Shown: positions 25,086 through 38,043 of the stretch, in pieces | Position numbering within the stretch: the first letter of the stretch is position 1 | How the letters are laid out: each line of letters starts with the position of its first letter | Source: Toxoplasma gondii ME49 | Lineage: Eukaryota > Apicomplexa > Conoidasida > Eucoccidiorida > Sarcocystidae | DNA: 64,000 nucleotides | NCBI RefSeq assembly: GCF_000006565.2 | Contig: NC_031480.1 | Location: forward strand, 5,883,170 to 5,947,169 | Direction: 5' to 3' | Notes under the pieces: generated by a model | The model's input: the letters and a program-made list of their open reading frames with translations, nothing else | What the model was told of the DNA's origin: nothing | Databases searched by the model: none | Made by a program: the position numbers and the translations under genes

Positions 25086-28000
25086 CTAACGCCACCGTGG
25101 GATTTTCCACGAGAAAAGACAGCTCAACGTGGCAAGCACGACGGCGGCACCAAGAGATGTCAGAAAGCATGACCTGCTCCATAGAAGCAGAGTGGACGAA
25201 GACATCTGTGTTGCCCACTGGAAGGACCACCACGGGGGGCTAAGTGAGGAGGCGAGACGCCAAAAAAAGCAGTGAGGAAGAAGCGGCAAGGAAACAGCAG
25301 AGGTCGAAACCTCGTAGCGGCGGGTAGTAACCAGCAGGGCTAAACCGCAAGGTAAGGAGGGTTCTTGAATTGTCGCGAAAAGGTCCTTCAGTGTCTCAGC
25401 GCGGCGAATCATCACAACTTCACCGTTGAGGCGCCTGAGGTACTCAGCACACCTGCAATTAAAACAAACGAAAAATGTAATCATGGCGCGCAGGGAGACG
25501 GAGGGGGGGAAGTGTGTTATAGCGAGCCGCAAAAGCATAAACAAGACGAAGAGCAACAAAAGTAAACTGAGTAGTGACCGGCCCACCAGGGGTATCACTG
25601 GCTGGAAAGGAAGAGACGTTCAGATTCCAATGTGGCTATCCGCTGGTTCTTTTGTCTCCGTCTTTTTATACAATAGAATCTTTGTCATCTCGGGACTTAG
25701 AGACCGTCTAATATAGAGAGTCTCACCTAAGTCGGCCGTTGTAGTTGAAGCACATGGAGTGCCCATGTGCGCCTACGTCGTGGATGAGAAGAATGTCGCC
25801 TATATCTACGCGAGGAAGGGGACGATCGATAGCGAATTTGTCGTTGTTCTCACAAAGGCCACCCACCTGAGCAAATAGAAAATAGGCCACGAAAAATAAA
25901 GAGGCCACCCGGGAAAGAAGATGCTCTACGGGTGAATTAGAACGCCCATGGCGACAACGAAGCACCCGCGGGGCGGTGCAGATCGTTTCTGCGTTGGCCG
26001 CCGTGGACCGTTTGCATGAAGAACGGAACGCGGAGACGAACAAATGTCGGAAGGTGAAGCGAAATCCGATTCAGATTCAATGCTGCCACATCTTCACCTA
26101 AAGTAAACGCCGAAACAAAAGCTGGGCTGTAACTTTCCATTCCATTCTCCGTCCGTATTCTTCCTGGAATTTGGAAGCAGCAAACTAGAGTTCCTCTGGG
26201 TGGTGGTCGTTCGGTTCTTTCGCTCACAACATCGTAGATCTCGTCGTCGCTGACGTCGTCTGCCTCTTCACCATCTTCAGGTGACAAAAACAGATTTCTT
26301 CTCGAAGGCAGCCTCGGATCATCATGGTCTCTGTCGGGGACGACAGAGATGTGGTGATAGGCGCCGTACATGCCTGGTCGCATTAGGTGAGCCATGCACG
26401 CATCAACACCTGAACAGTCAAAAATAGAGAATTGCGGCACAGCATTCTCAACACCATCGCCGAAATGGATACCGGTAAGTATCAATAGACCATTACCAAA
26501 CAAAAACCACCCCGTGAACTCCCTTGCTGGTTTTCCAATGTGAATCGGTGGGCGCCACCGAAAGAAACGTCTCTGGCCACGCTTCAACTTGACCGTTTTT
26601 GGATTTCATTCTACACCGCCTGTCCCTCTTGAACGCACATCGACGGATCCTCTTGCCTTCTTACCGATGAATCGTTTGTATGTCTTTTTATGATGGATGA
26701 CTCGAGTAACCAAGACGCCCGCGTCAGCTGTAATAAATCTTCCGTTTTCGGTCACCAGTCGAGTGCCAGCCAGACCTTTGAGAGCGAGCGTGCACTTGTA
26801 CCAGGTCCGAATGCGTGCAGAGACCTCGTGAAGGTTAAGATCCTTCTCTTCAGGATGGTAGGGCACCCCTAATCCCCCTCCTAGGTTTATCATCTCAATC
26901 GTGATGCCTAGTCTTTCGTTGATCTCCGCTGCGACGGTAAGGATAAGGCGAGCCGTTTCCACAACTTCATCCACAGAGAGGCAGTTCGACAGAATCATGG
27001 TGTGCAAAGCAAAGCGACGAACACCCCAGCTGCGTGCCCGAGAGAGACAGTGAAAGAGCTGTGTCTTCGTCATTCCAAATTTCGACTCCTTCGGATGACC
27101 CATAATCACTGGATTGCTTTGAGAAGTTGACTGGCGTGATTCTGCGGAAGGGTTGAAACTGACGGGGAGAAGAGACGAATGGCATCACACGCAGAAGACA
27201 ACACAACGCAGTGAATAGACAGCAACACAGAACCACAATAGTACGCACGGCAACAGAGGGAAATAGCCTATACGGAATACGGAGAATCTCGAGAGTAGGA
27301 AAATATAAAAAAAGGCAGGCGACAGAACACATCGAACAGAGGATAGAAAAGAGGCTCACATGAGAGAAATCCATGGAAAGCAGTGGGTGAAAGGCAGCCT
27401 CTGTTTGTACAACTAAAGGCGCGTGCCAACACAAGACACACCGAGTACTTCGATATGGCGCATAGGGGACAGAGGATCGAGGAATGTAAGACACAGCACT
27501 GCAGGTTGACTTGGGATGCCGCGTTACACTTCCGCTCTGGCCACATACCCAGGCAGAAAGGCACCGACAGGCACACCCTTCTTTCTAAAGCTTGTCCCGG
27601 CATCAGCGAGCACACGCTCAGGTAGAACACGACGCGCGTGGTTTAGTATCCAAAGAACGTAACTCACGGGAAACACACTGTTTGCCTCGTTTTCCATCTG
27701 CTGAATTCTTCACTACGCACAGAGTGAACCGGCTCACGAAGAGGGAACGGTCGCTGTGGTGGTCCAGCAACATTAACAAGGCTAGCTTTTTCTCTTTACC
27801 GAAAGCACAAAATAGACGGTAAGGCGCCTCCAAATTTCTCATGGAGGAAGTCCAGATGTGATGCATCGTCGAGGTTGATGATTGCACCTAGGTCTCGCGC
27901 TTTCAAAAATTCTTCGAGAGGCGTTTCGTTCGAAGTGAAGAAAATACGTTCTCCTCGGAACCCCGCAGCCTCGGCGAGCAAAAGCTCAGCCAAGCTACTG

Positions 28001-28677
28001 CAGTCCGCACCAAGGCCCTCTTCTCTGAGAATCTCGAGAATTGCCGGTGTCGGCGTTGCCTTGACGGCGAAGTAGTTAGTGAAGCCAGCAGCTGCAGAGT
28101 AGGACGAACACACGCCAAGCCGGTTCTCCAAGGATTCGCGGGGAGAGCGAGGCGCATTCTCCAAAGCAGACTGAGAAGAAGTTGAAAAGGGCTCAGACGC
28201 CCACGAAAAAGCGGCGAGAAGGCGCCGGCAGTTCTCTCGAATGCGCGTTTCATCATACAAGTAGAAAGGAGTAGGGTGAATTGTTGCCTGTTGCCGGAAG
28301 AAGCAAGCCATGGGGGAAAAGCTCGATGAGTTTTGACCCGGAGGAGTGTTTGGGGAGCAGGCAGAAGACGGATTCACTGATGCAAACTCTGCCTCCGGAA
28401 AATCAGAGGACAAAGGAGTCGCCGGATCAGAAGTGAGCAACACCTGTGTTTTCGGCAGGGGCAAGAGCGGTGGAAGGCGCAGTTCCGTTAAGGATAACGC
28501 ATCTCTCTCTACCGACAAAGAATGACGTGACAAACAAACCGCGCGGGGGGGGGCTTCAGAGAGGCCACAAAGACCTGAATGAAGCGGCTGAACTGGTGGT
28601 AGGCAAGCTGCCTGCGACCCTTGGCATGGATCAACTGCTGACACTCCTTTATCTGTTGCCGCTGCTGTACGTGCCAT
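25086..28677 (-). CDS. lysA: Diaminopimelate decarboxylase
   Basis: PLP-dependent fold III enzyme that decarboxylates meso-diaminopimelate to L-lysine, the last step of the DAP pathway. Five exons: 28677-27800, 27158-26665, 26409-26228, 25866-25727, 25452-25086. All joins keep frame and give 686 residues. Visible signatures: NYFAVKATPTP with PLP lysine K206; GADCSSLAELLLAE; KFGM; FALHTMILSN (the HIGS-type strand); INLGGGLGVPY for PLP phosphate; TENGRFITADAG (family EPGR); VDACMAHLMRPGMYGAYHHI; VVGGLCENNDKFA with catalytic Cys 523; and GHSMCFNYNGRLR with the C-terminal tyrosine. CENND argues for LysA rather than ornithine decarboxylase, which has a different Cys loop. A ~125-residue N-terminal extension and an acidic insert after SVVPDRD are coccidian features. 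The last ~70 residues after LFATIQ look non-conserved, so the true 3' end may involve another intron. Confidence 0.92.
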
Positions 28678-31600
28678 TGTTGCGGGTAGAGGAAGTCACA
28701 GTGGGACAGGCCAAGAAGTGAAGGGAGAGAAACGTGCGTTGGTGGATTGAAGAAAGGTGAAAGGTGGGAACGACTTAACCAAGCAACAGTGGCAGCTATA
28801 ACCCGAAGACCAGGAAGGCAAAGATACAAAGACGCAGGCGAATTTTAGCTTGGCAAGCACACCCTTGTAACGACAACAAATGAGCATTTCACGTAGCACG
28901 ACAGAATGGATATGAATACAAAGAGTATGAATCAAGAATTTGTTCATCGTATCAGGTTTGACCGGGAATCAGGTGTATAGAAAGAGTCGGTGGATGCAGC
29001 GTGGATTCAAAAGCCATCACGCCGACAAGGAGATGCAGAGTAGCGAAATAAGCGGAGAGTAGACGGTAAACAACAGGCTATGAGAGACAAACGTACAGCA
29101 CTAATAGCAAACGACCGCTCGGAAACTGTTTGGCCCGTTTGTCGCCCCACCAAGACTTAGCATCCGAACACGGAAATACAAAGACAAAAACAACGTTGCA
29201 GTCCGTAATAATGAGGTGGAACTGTTTGCAAGATAATTTTTGGACCGCAGAGAGCACGGTCACGAAATATGAAACAAGTAGAGAGAGTCACCGTAACCAG
29301 ACACCCGTCCGACTTCCAGACCTTGCCTACGCAACACGAAACACAGATCAAAATAAAAAAAACCGCTTCCGTTCAAAAATTCGCGTTTTACGTCGTGGAT
29401 TCGTCGTGCCCGCCACGTAGAGCAATGACTCCTCGCGACGACGATATTGACAAAAGCACGTCCTTTGTATACCAGGAACACTTGAGTAGCTACCTTTTAA
29501 AAATAATGTTTCTTGTCGAAGACTGAGGCAGAAACGAGCAGCGTTCACGATGGAGCCCAGATCACGTGAAAGGAACACAAAGCACCGCCGGACATCCTTG
29601 CCAGCTGAAGACATGTTTCACAGATGGTTCTGTCTGTAGTTGCAACAGAAGAGACTGTAGAAACTTTGCACGGAATACATTTGCCTGTAGCTTTTGATCT
29701 AGCAGATTTGATCTTGGCTAAGTAGTCGCAGTTGAGCTGCAATATGGGCTTGAGACGGGGTTTCATGGAAGCAAGTTCCAATACTGAGTTTTGGCTCGTT
29801 GTTTGTCGTACCCCAATGTTAGTTTTTGGCCGTCTAGCGAGATTTGCGCGAGACAACGCCGACTGTCTCCGAGACGGACCACACCGCATGCGGGCTCGTA
29901 GTCGTCGTTGTGGTCGCCAGTGCGCGTCTCTCTCGGGTCAATCACGTGCGAACACTGAAATAAAAGGATATTTCAGTCCACAGAGCACGATAGTACATCC
30001 ATATTTCGTGCCACCTCTACACCAAAAGCTAGAGACTTGCGAACCTGGTGACCGAAGTTAGAAGCGCAGCACTTTTCGGACCAGACAGGCAGACAGACCC
30101 GTTTGAAAAAATGCTTGGGATCGCCGAGGGGCCACCCAGGCAGCATGGTAAGAATATGACACACGCCGTTTGAGCACTTTCGACTGCGTCGATGAAGACG
30201 ATTGAAGAAAACCTAATGTCATGCAGTTTGAAACCATTCGCAACCCCCTCTGAAGCGGTCAAAAATGCACGATGAGGCGTTCGGGAGCGAACGTTTGGAA
30301 GCCGCAAGACACTGCTCCGAGATCCGATTTTGACTCGTTTTGTTGCCCATGGTAAGCTCCCCTTCTAGTGGTTGCTGCGGATCTTAATTGCTTTTGCAGC
30401 CATTCGAGATGATGTGAGAGAGGCGACCTTGCCGGATGAAGCACGAGGACCGAATGGAGAAGTAGGCCTGTGTGCTCAGCTGAAACGTTCTAGCATCTCA
30501 CACCCGCGTGCGCACGGGAGCTAGGAAGTGAGACATATTCGGATTTCCGTAGCAAAAATGCAACAGCAGGTCTAGGGGAAAACAAAGGAGAGACATCGTC
30601 AGCAACAATCTTGATTTAGCTGTTAATTTCGTGATCCCGCATAAAACGCACGTTGGAACAGTCGTTCTTCCAGCACTTGACTGCGTATGAGCGGTCAAGT
30701 GAGCTCCTAGTGCTCACAACTGTGCCCTCTCTCTGTGCTAGAACCAAGTCGTTGGGACATATACTGGTCACGTTTTTCCAGCTCAGAAGGTCTTCAGTGC
30801 TCCTGACGTGCAGGAAGAAAACATTCAGTAGAAGTGGCCGTCACGAAGCACACACACCAAATATTCTTGCTTCCTCGATCTTTCCACGTTCTCTTATAGA
30901 ATTCATCCACACAGCAGCGAAAAATACTGAAAATCTCATCACAGCGATGTCATTGCTTCAGCGGCCTCCAAAATTTGGAGTCCCGAAACAAGCACTGTCA
31001 TCGTTGGGGTAGTGCTGCCGCCAAAAGATCTGAGGAATGGTTTTTTCTTTCTCTTTTTCAACAGGGTTGGGACGTCAGAAGCTGCTGAAAATCTTTCACA
31101 TCCAAACAACACGAGGCTGACCCCCCCCCCCCCCCACTAACTTATGCACGCATGAAAAAGAGCTAATACAGCTGGTGGGCCACAAACATTCCGTACGTTG
31201 AGAGTGGGATGTTAACTGTGAACGTCAGTACAGCACTCTCAAAAGAACGGTGTCTGAGTGTACAGCTAATACACTTCACAGAAGAGATAAATTTGCGAGC
31301 ATCGTCCACTGCCCACGGGTATGCCATTGTTAACTATCTAGGAAGAATTTCAAAGCTACCGTGTTTCGTGCAAGTGACTGTAGGTGATCTGTTGTTGATT
31401 GGTTAGTCTGAAAGCTGACCCATTCATCGACAACATGAGTCCATAGGCCAGACGACAGCCCTCGCGTCACGCACTCCTACTTGCTGGCTGGAAGCACAGG
31501 GAGCAGATATCAGGAGAGTTCCAGGCAGCACAGCTTCAATGTAGGCTTGGCTTTCATTGGTGTTCAATTTCTGTCTAACTCCCAACATCGCCGACGGCGC

Positions 31601-32884
31601 TTGGTTTTGTAATTCACTTTGAAAGGTACAACAGATGTAGCTATGGGCAATACAGGTATATACTGCACTACACGATACATACTATACTGTTGTACAATAA
31701 CATTTCGCAGTCTTTCTTGGAGAGTCTGACTTTGCGGCCCAGTGGGGGACGGTCGTTCCCAGAACTGTCACCAGTGCCAGGCAACATTGCAGAGGGACCC
31801 GTCAAGGTTGGTCACCCTATTTGAAACTTCCGTATCGCGGCGTTTGGGCAAAGGCATCATCCACATCTATTAAACCTGCCTCGGCCAAAATTAAAGGTGC
31901 GTTCAGAGTCATGCAAACATTATATAGAACAGACATATGTTCTGTGCAAATTCACATTTGTTTCACTGCTGGTGCCCGGGCTAGCGACCACCCAAGACCC
32001 CACTGGCCCCGGCAGAAAATGGCAAGGCATAATGGAGAATTTCTTTGGTCTGGTGTGGTGGAACCTCTAAACGACGATTAACATCTGTCCACACACACAT
32101 TCTTTAAAGAGAGTTTAGGGCGTGGCTTTCTAGAGAAGAGACGGAATACAACTCGGTCGTCGATTGTCTGATATATCCAGCGTGATTCCCGGATGTCGAG
32201 TGGTGCATGCAGAACCAGACAGCATGCTAGCCGCCTTTCACAGCGCTTAGTCGGAGAAAGCGACGAATGAAACAAGCGTTTTCCTGATCGGTCCATTTCA
32301 TACGCTTATTCGGTAATATTCACACTTTTGATTCCCTTCTGTGTTTCGGAACACCTTCTCGAGGCCACTCCCCCGCCGCCGCGAATAGAGGCTCCTCGGT
32401 TTTCGGAGGGGCTGCACTCATGGGAAGGACCATCCACGTCTTTAATGGCCTATTTCTGTACTCTGGATATTATGTTGAAGAGGGGATGGTACGCTCTGAA
32501 GTACCCTTCGCCAGAACTGGCTGTTTGTCAGCGTCCTGTTCTTAGTCACGCAGTGCCCATCCCATACTGGGTTCACTTGTTCATGTGGGCAGAAGTCCAA
32601 CTTTCTCTACAAGCCATTCAAGCTCTTTCCTTGGCAGTGAACAGAGATGCTCCATGCGTCACGTTCAAATGGAAGAGCACCTGTTAGTTTTAGATTCGTG
32701 CCAGACAGGCGCCTTCTTAGTCGCCAAAGCCGATCAGCTGCCTAATTGCCGCCCAAGCCTGGTGGACATCTAGGCAGGAACTTTGTCATCATTTTTGGGA
32801 TTTTCCCCAGTTTTTGTCCTCGTCAAGCTTCGTTAGCGTGAGGGTAGAGTCATACCCCGCCATTCGTCGGCTTTTTGTGCCACC
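28678..32884. other. Divergent intergenic region, no supported gene
   Basis: About 4.2 kb between the 5' ends of lysA (minus) and the TCAB1-like gene (plus). I checked frames on both strands and found only short, unconserved ORFs. It must contain both promoters and 5' UTRs. Holds a C15 homopolymer at 31121-31135 and a G9 run near 28546-28554. Some AT-rich stretches (about 31620-31710) could be decayed mitochondrial DNA, but I could not align them. Confidence 0.4.
31121..31135 (+). repeat. Homopolymer C15
   Basis: Fifteen consecutive C residues in intergenic DNA; length is error-prone in sequencing and assembly. Confidence 0.9.
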
Positions 32885-35800
32885 ATGGCGTGTTCTGCCT
32901 CTTCCGATAATTCTTTCTTATCGGGCAACCAGGACGCAGTTCCGCAAGAGCCGCCCTGTGGTGGAACACCCGTGGCTGAGGCTTTGGCACATAGTGTAGA
33001 TTGCACAAGCACGCATCTCATTCCCGCCACTGAGGAAATGCAAACGGAACCTGAAGTGAATCTGCATACCCCCGCCTCAGTTCTACGCCCAGAAAGCTCC
33101 GATGGAGAGACCCGGAAAGCGTTCGAGAAAGAGCCTCTTGGAGAGTGTTTATGGTCTGCAAATGGAGAGCCAAACGAATGTTCTAGTAGGAGTGTAGAGG
33201 CCCGCGAAACGGCGCATGCAGTTGTTCCTGTAGGTGACTGCCTCGCTGAGCAGGTGCCGAGCGCCAAGGCTGAAATGGACAGAGGAGTGGACGGTGAGGA
33301 CTCCCCACCGTCTACAACCACGTCTGTGGACTCTCCAACTCCTCATATTATTTTGAAGAAACGCTTCGCTCTCGTAGGCCTTGCGGAGGCAGCTTTCCGC
33401 GCACCTCTCGCTTCCTCAGACGAGGAAGACCTTCCAGCCGTGTCGGGGAAACCTGATGGCGCCTCTCGGTGTTTCGACGCCTCACCGGAAACCACGAGAA
33501 CAAGCAGGCGAAGAGCGCGCCCGTGTGAAGCAGGTAGTTCAGCGCCTCCGTCGGACACCATTCTTTTGAAAGACAGACAGGCGGGATGGTGCGAGGGGAG
33601 ACGGTTTCTTCATCGCAGCAGCAGCACTCAGCAACCGCAAGAGAGGCCAGCCAAGCCGAGGAAAACAGGCAACGAAAACTGTCTCCGAGGGACAGCCTGG
33701 AGTGTCGATGGAAGTGCATTTCTCACGTGGAGTGAGGACGCTGTTGTTCGGCTGTTCGCGACCCCAGAAGAGGATACCTCCGAAAGAGCCGAGGGTAAGA
33801 CAGAAAAGTGAACGCGAAAACACCAGACGCTAGTGGAAGGGAAAGGAACGCATGACGAAAGTGCAGAAACAGAGAACAGCCGACGGGGAGGTCGACAGTT
33901 TGCTGATACCACGTCTGCTTTGCTCCGACGTGTCAAATCGCGCAGCAGCTGCGCTCCACCAGGTCGTTCCTCCGCCTGCTGTCGTGCGTTTCATGTGACC
34001 GTTTGTAAAAACGGTATGTCACTTTGTCGTAATAACGTTCTTAATGCCAAAAGCTTTCGTTCTTCCTTGTAGGTTTTTCTCTGCGTTATATTGTGGGACC
34101 TGTGAGCGTACGCAGCGTTCACTAACTTTCGACAGACTGCAACCATGAGTATCCTTGTCGTCCTTCGTACAAGCATCTTCATGGGATCTTGTGCAGCGGA
34201 GAGGAACTATATCTTACAGATCTGGTTTATCCTCCGTATAGTACCGCGCTCGAGTCATGCAAATCAAAATGCACAAGACTGCGAAAGAGGCTGTCGTAAC
34301 ATGCAACATCCTACATTCCTGCCCTGTTGTTGTCACTTCTCTAACTGAATGTTGAACGCGACTGGTTTTGGATGGAACTACTTTCAATATCACCGCATAG
34401 TACGCTGTAAAATACTTTTCAAGGATGATGTAAACAGATTTCTGGTTGGGAACCTTGCTTTTCAACATGGGTTGTCTGTAGGCTTCGTGGACGTTCCGGC
34501 CTTGGATCCGTGGACATGTGCCGATGAAGGAGAGTTAATTTTTGACTGCCTTTGGTTCCCAAGTCTTGACTGGACGCAGCCACGGACATATTCCTACGCC
34601 GTCACCAGCCGAGACCACCCTGTACGTCCCTGCAACTAAGCCCCGTCTCCACTGCTTTCGTTCCGGTTTTGAGCGGGGTCAAGGGGGCTTGCTTTGTACA
34701 AGCGCAGAAACACTTTGGTAGTAGGGTATAAGATAGCAGCTCATCTAGCATGTAAACTGTATGCTGCTCGTGGGGTATCACTCACTTCCTTGTCCTTTTT
34801 GTGTTGTGATCAAAGACCACGTAGCTCTTCCGCACTGTCCTTTTTCTTGACGACACCTTTTCAAACCTTTGTTTCCGCTGTCTTTTATGAACTTTGACTG
34901 GGAGGCTGTCTTCTTGAATAGACCCTTTGGTAGGTGAAATGAAGGTTTTGAGCTCACATTGAATTCCTCTGTCTTCGTTGAATCACCTTCACTAAAAAGG
35001 CAGTGTTGTTTGTAGCTTCGCATTCTCGTTTTTTTCCGTCTCTTTCCGTCGTCTTGGGTCCTCATTGAGGCCGTGTCGCCGTTCTCCTGTCCTCTAAGGG
35101 GTGCCAAAGCAAGCGCAGCTCAAACTTGCCGTAGACTGAGCTTTTGTCGACAATTGTTTTCTGCGTGTGTTTATTTTCTTTGGTGACGGGCTAACTCGTT
35201 TCTCGTCTGTCTGCCTTATTTCCATGTTTTGAGTGTTGCCGCTGCTTGGTTTTTCTTTGCTCAGATTCACCTATACAGCGGAATCGATTGCTCTTTGCTC
35301 GCTTCGTACTCCTGCTACAACCACCTGGACGAAGTGGCTCACGCTTATTCTCTGCTTTTTCATCGCACAAAGCCACGGCTTTTCGCGGGGGGAATAAGTG
35401 GTGTGCGCATTTTCGATCTCGAGCGACCAGGGCGGCAGCTGCATGTAGGAAAAGACCGTTTTCTCTGCTAGAGATTGAGCGCCTAAAAAGGGTCAAAAGC
35501 GACAGCGATGCAGGAGCTCGGATGAGGGTGTGAATGCGTATTTTACAGCCGCCAAGCGCGGGATCACGGCGGGGTGTCGAGGGAGAGGGTTCAAGGCAAG
35601 CGAGCTCTGGAGAGGCAGAGCAAACTGACTAGAAAGATCAATACATAGAGAACTACTGAATTTTCACCGTACAGAAGAGCTTATCAGCTGCAGCGTTACT
35701 GGGGCTTTGTGATATAGTAGAGCGCATGCACACCTGCTACTGCATCCTCAAGCGGGAGCCCGTTTATACATGCGTATATGGATTGAGCGAGACAGTGAGG

Positions 35801-38043
35801 AGACACTGCGGTTCTCCCAGGCTTCGTGAAGAGCTGAAAGAAATGTACTCTTTCTGCGTCCGTGCAAGACACAAGTCGAACTGTGTAGAGGTTTTATTTC
35901 TTGCCTCTGAGCCCTCGAACCGCGAAGCATGCAACTTCCGCGGTTTTTTCGAGGTCTGCGTGTGTCTCTGCTTCTCCAGGACATCCTGTTTGCGACAAGG
36001 CGAGCGAAGCATGGCCAGAAGGGAATCATCTCCTGTATGGATTTCAAGGCATCCGGACCAGGCGCAAACAAGCTCTTTGCCTGTGGTTCGTACAGCCAGT
36101 CTGTGTGCGTGTACACCGAAGACTGCGGCGGGCGAAGAGGCGCTCTCCCATACACTGCACCTACTCACTGTCTCCTTGACACGGCGACCTCTTGGGGAGG
36201 TGTCACCCAGGTGCGTTGTCGATCCTTCTAATCGATGGCAGGTCTCCGTCTTCGCTTCTGCACTTCTGCGCCTTCAAGAGATGCCGTGTCACGTAAGGCA
36301 CCTCTTCAATTGCGCTCAAAACACTGCTTTCGTGTGAAACCTGAACGGTGTTGTCTGCGTCTCAGCCGCTGCGTGTCAACATCATGCCCACTTCCCTACT
36401 GCTGCATTCGGTTTCAGAGGCTGCGCGTGCAGTCTTCGAATAAGGATAAATTTCGAACTTCCAGAAAGTGGTTTGGACCCCGTGTCTTTGCAGGTCAAAT
36501 TCGTGGGGGAAAACCTGCTTGTCAGTGGCCACCGCCAAGATGGTGTGATGCGCTGCTGGGATCTCCGCAAACCGGACACGCCGCTAGCTCGACTGGGACG
36601 CGCCACGACACAGAGCAGCCAAAAATTCGCGTTCGACTCGCGTCCTTTAACTGACGAAGATGAAGGAGAAATCACCGCTTTGGTCACGGGTAAGAGAGGA
36701 CAGAAAGGGTGAGACCCACGGATGTGAACCGAACTGAAGAGGATACAGCAAGCGTCTCCTGCGGGACGACGCGAGAGAGCAGGAGCGTGTAGAGATGTGG
36801 CTTCACTGCAGCGTGCCACCGGGCGACAGAGGCAAGAAGACAACTCTGATGATCGCTGGAACGTTCGTTCGCTTCCACATTTGCTTTCTGCTCTTCAATC
36901 GCACAAACGAATTCCTTGATTTTGTGCGAACTATCCTTTGTGACATGCGTTGTTCTTCACGAGGAGAGCCAGTTTTTGTTCTCTGGGTTTACATGGACGA
37001 GGTTACAAATCAGATTACCTTCGCTCGCATGGCTTGTAACAAGTTAACATAAAAACGCGTCAGTGTCTGCCATTCAATCCTGCAGGTGACGAGCTCGGTC
37101 AGATTTCTTTTTTCAGTCTCTCATCGTGGAAGTGCATTTACGCGCATGCCAACGCACACCACGGCGATCACATAAACCCCGCGGCAGTCGTCGCCGCAGC
37201 GTTCCACCCGAGACGTTCTCTTTTGCTCACGGCTGCTGGAAGCAGGTGAGCATCTCGCCAAAACACGCAGAAATTTGTTTCTGAGACATTTTTGGACAAT
37301 GCGATATCCTCCATCCCCTCCGCAGGTGGGACGTCCTGGAGCTTCTAGTCGTGGAGGTCACTTTGTCTGGATGTAAATAGTGTTTTTCTCCGCAAGCAGT
37401 TCTACTTCACCTAAAATTTCGAAAACAATATTGAAGGCGTGACACCTTGCGTGCGGCTCGAAAGTTACCAGAACTCGAGCTTCGCCGGTGTTCTGTAGTT
37501 TCTTAGTGTTTTCTCTAATTTTCGTTCCAGGATATACTCTCTGCATATCGATCTCGTGTCTCGCGCGGTAAAACCGTTTGTTTGCTCCCGATTCCGTGGA
37601 AAGGACGCTAGCGCACTCCCGCCCCTCACGCATATTCTCGATAGGCCGTTGCGGTATTTTCGCTCCATCCTTATAGCGTTTACTTCCGTTTCTGTTTCGT
37701 ATCAAACGGGCTACCGTGTTGCATGTCTGTGTGTCCGTGCAGACGGTTCCACGACTTCGCTGCATCGACCTGCAGCAGTCCCGCTGTATCTCCAGACCCT
37801 TCAGATGTCTCTGACATTGAAGAAAAATATTTTCGTGGAGACCGAACAAACGCGGCGTGTTTGAGTGATATGCAGCAAAGCGACGGCAGGCACCAGCCGC
37901 TCAGGGATCACAGTTCGTCGGAAGTGGAGCGTGAAATCAACTCAAAGAAAAAGAGACGAACAGACTGCATCGAAGAGGACAAACACGCAACGGAATCAAT
38001 TGAAGAAGGATGCTCCGCAAAGATATGGCAGTGGGGATACTAG
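32885..38043 (+). CDS. TCAB1/WRAP53-like WD40 protein
   Basis: Seven exons: 32885-33794, 34482-34621, 35265-35444, 35980-36210, 36494-36689, 37086-37245, 37743-38043. All joins are phase-consistent and give 705 residues. The first ~260 are a disordered Ser/Glu-rich extension. The propeller follows the TCAB1/WRAP53 pattern: LRGTAWSVDGSAFLTWSEDA; IFDCLWFPSLDWTQP with TSRDHP; IHLYSG then YNHLDEVAHAYSLLF; SGVRIFDLERPGR; GQKGIISCMDF and LFACGSYSQSV; SGHRQDGVMRCWDLRKPDTP; AAAFHPRRSLLLTAAGSRRF; and a final KIWQWGY. TCAB1 binds CAB-box scaRNAs and telomerase RNA and delivers them to Cajal bodies; whether coccidia do the same is inference. An alternative terminal exon after 37325 (WDVLELLVVEV) ends quickly and fits the family less well. 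A decayed NUMT sits in intron 1, just before the exon 2 acceptor. Confidence 0.88.
34285..34462 (-). other. Decayed NUMT (cob C-terminal segment) in intron 1 of the TCAB1-like gene
   Basis: The minus strand translates to EKYFTAYYAVILKVVPSKTS, matching cytochrome b EWYFLAYYAVLKVIPSKTG with substitutions and an insertion. The DNA also aligns with 5645-5735 of the larger NUMT (shared GGTTTTGGATGGAA core, then CACCGCA). The alignable part runs from about 34361 to 34440; edges are approximate. It ends roughly 20-40 bp before the exon 2 acceptor. Confidence 0.75.

Noticed and set aside
37326..37379. Alternative terminal exon of the TCAB1-like gene (RWDVLELLVVEV then stop)
   Set aside because: Splices in phase but ends after 17 codons; the exon at 37743 restores family-like sequence (GSRRF...KIWQWGY).
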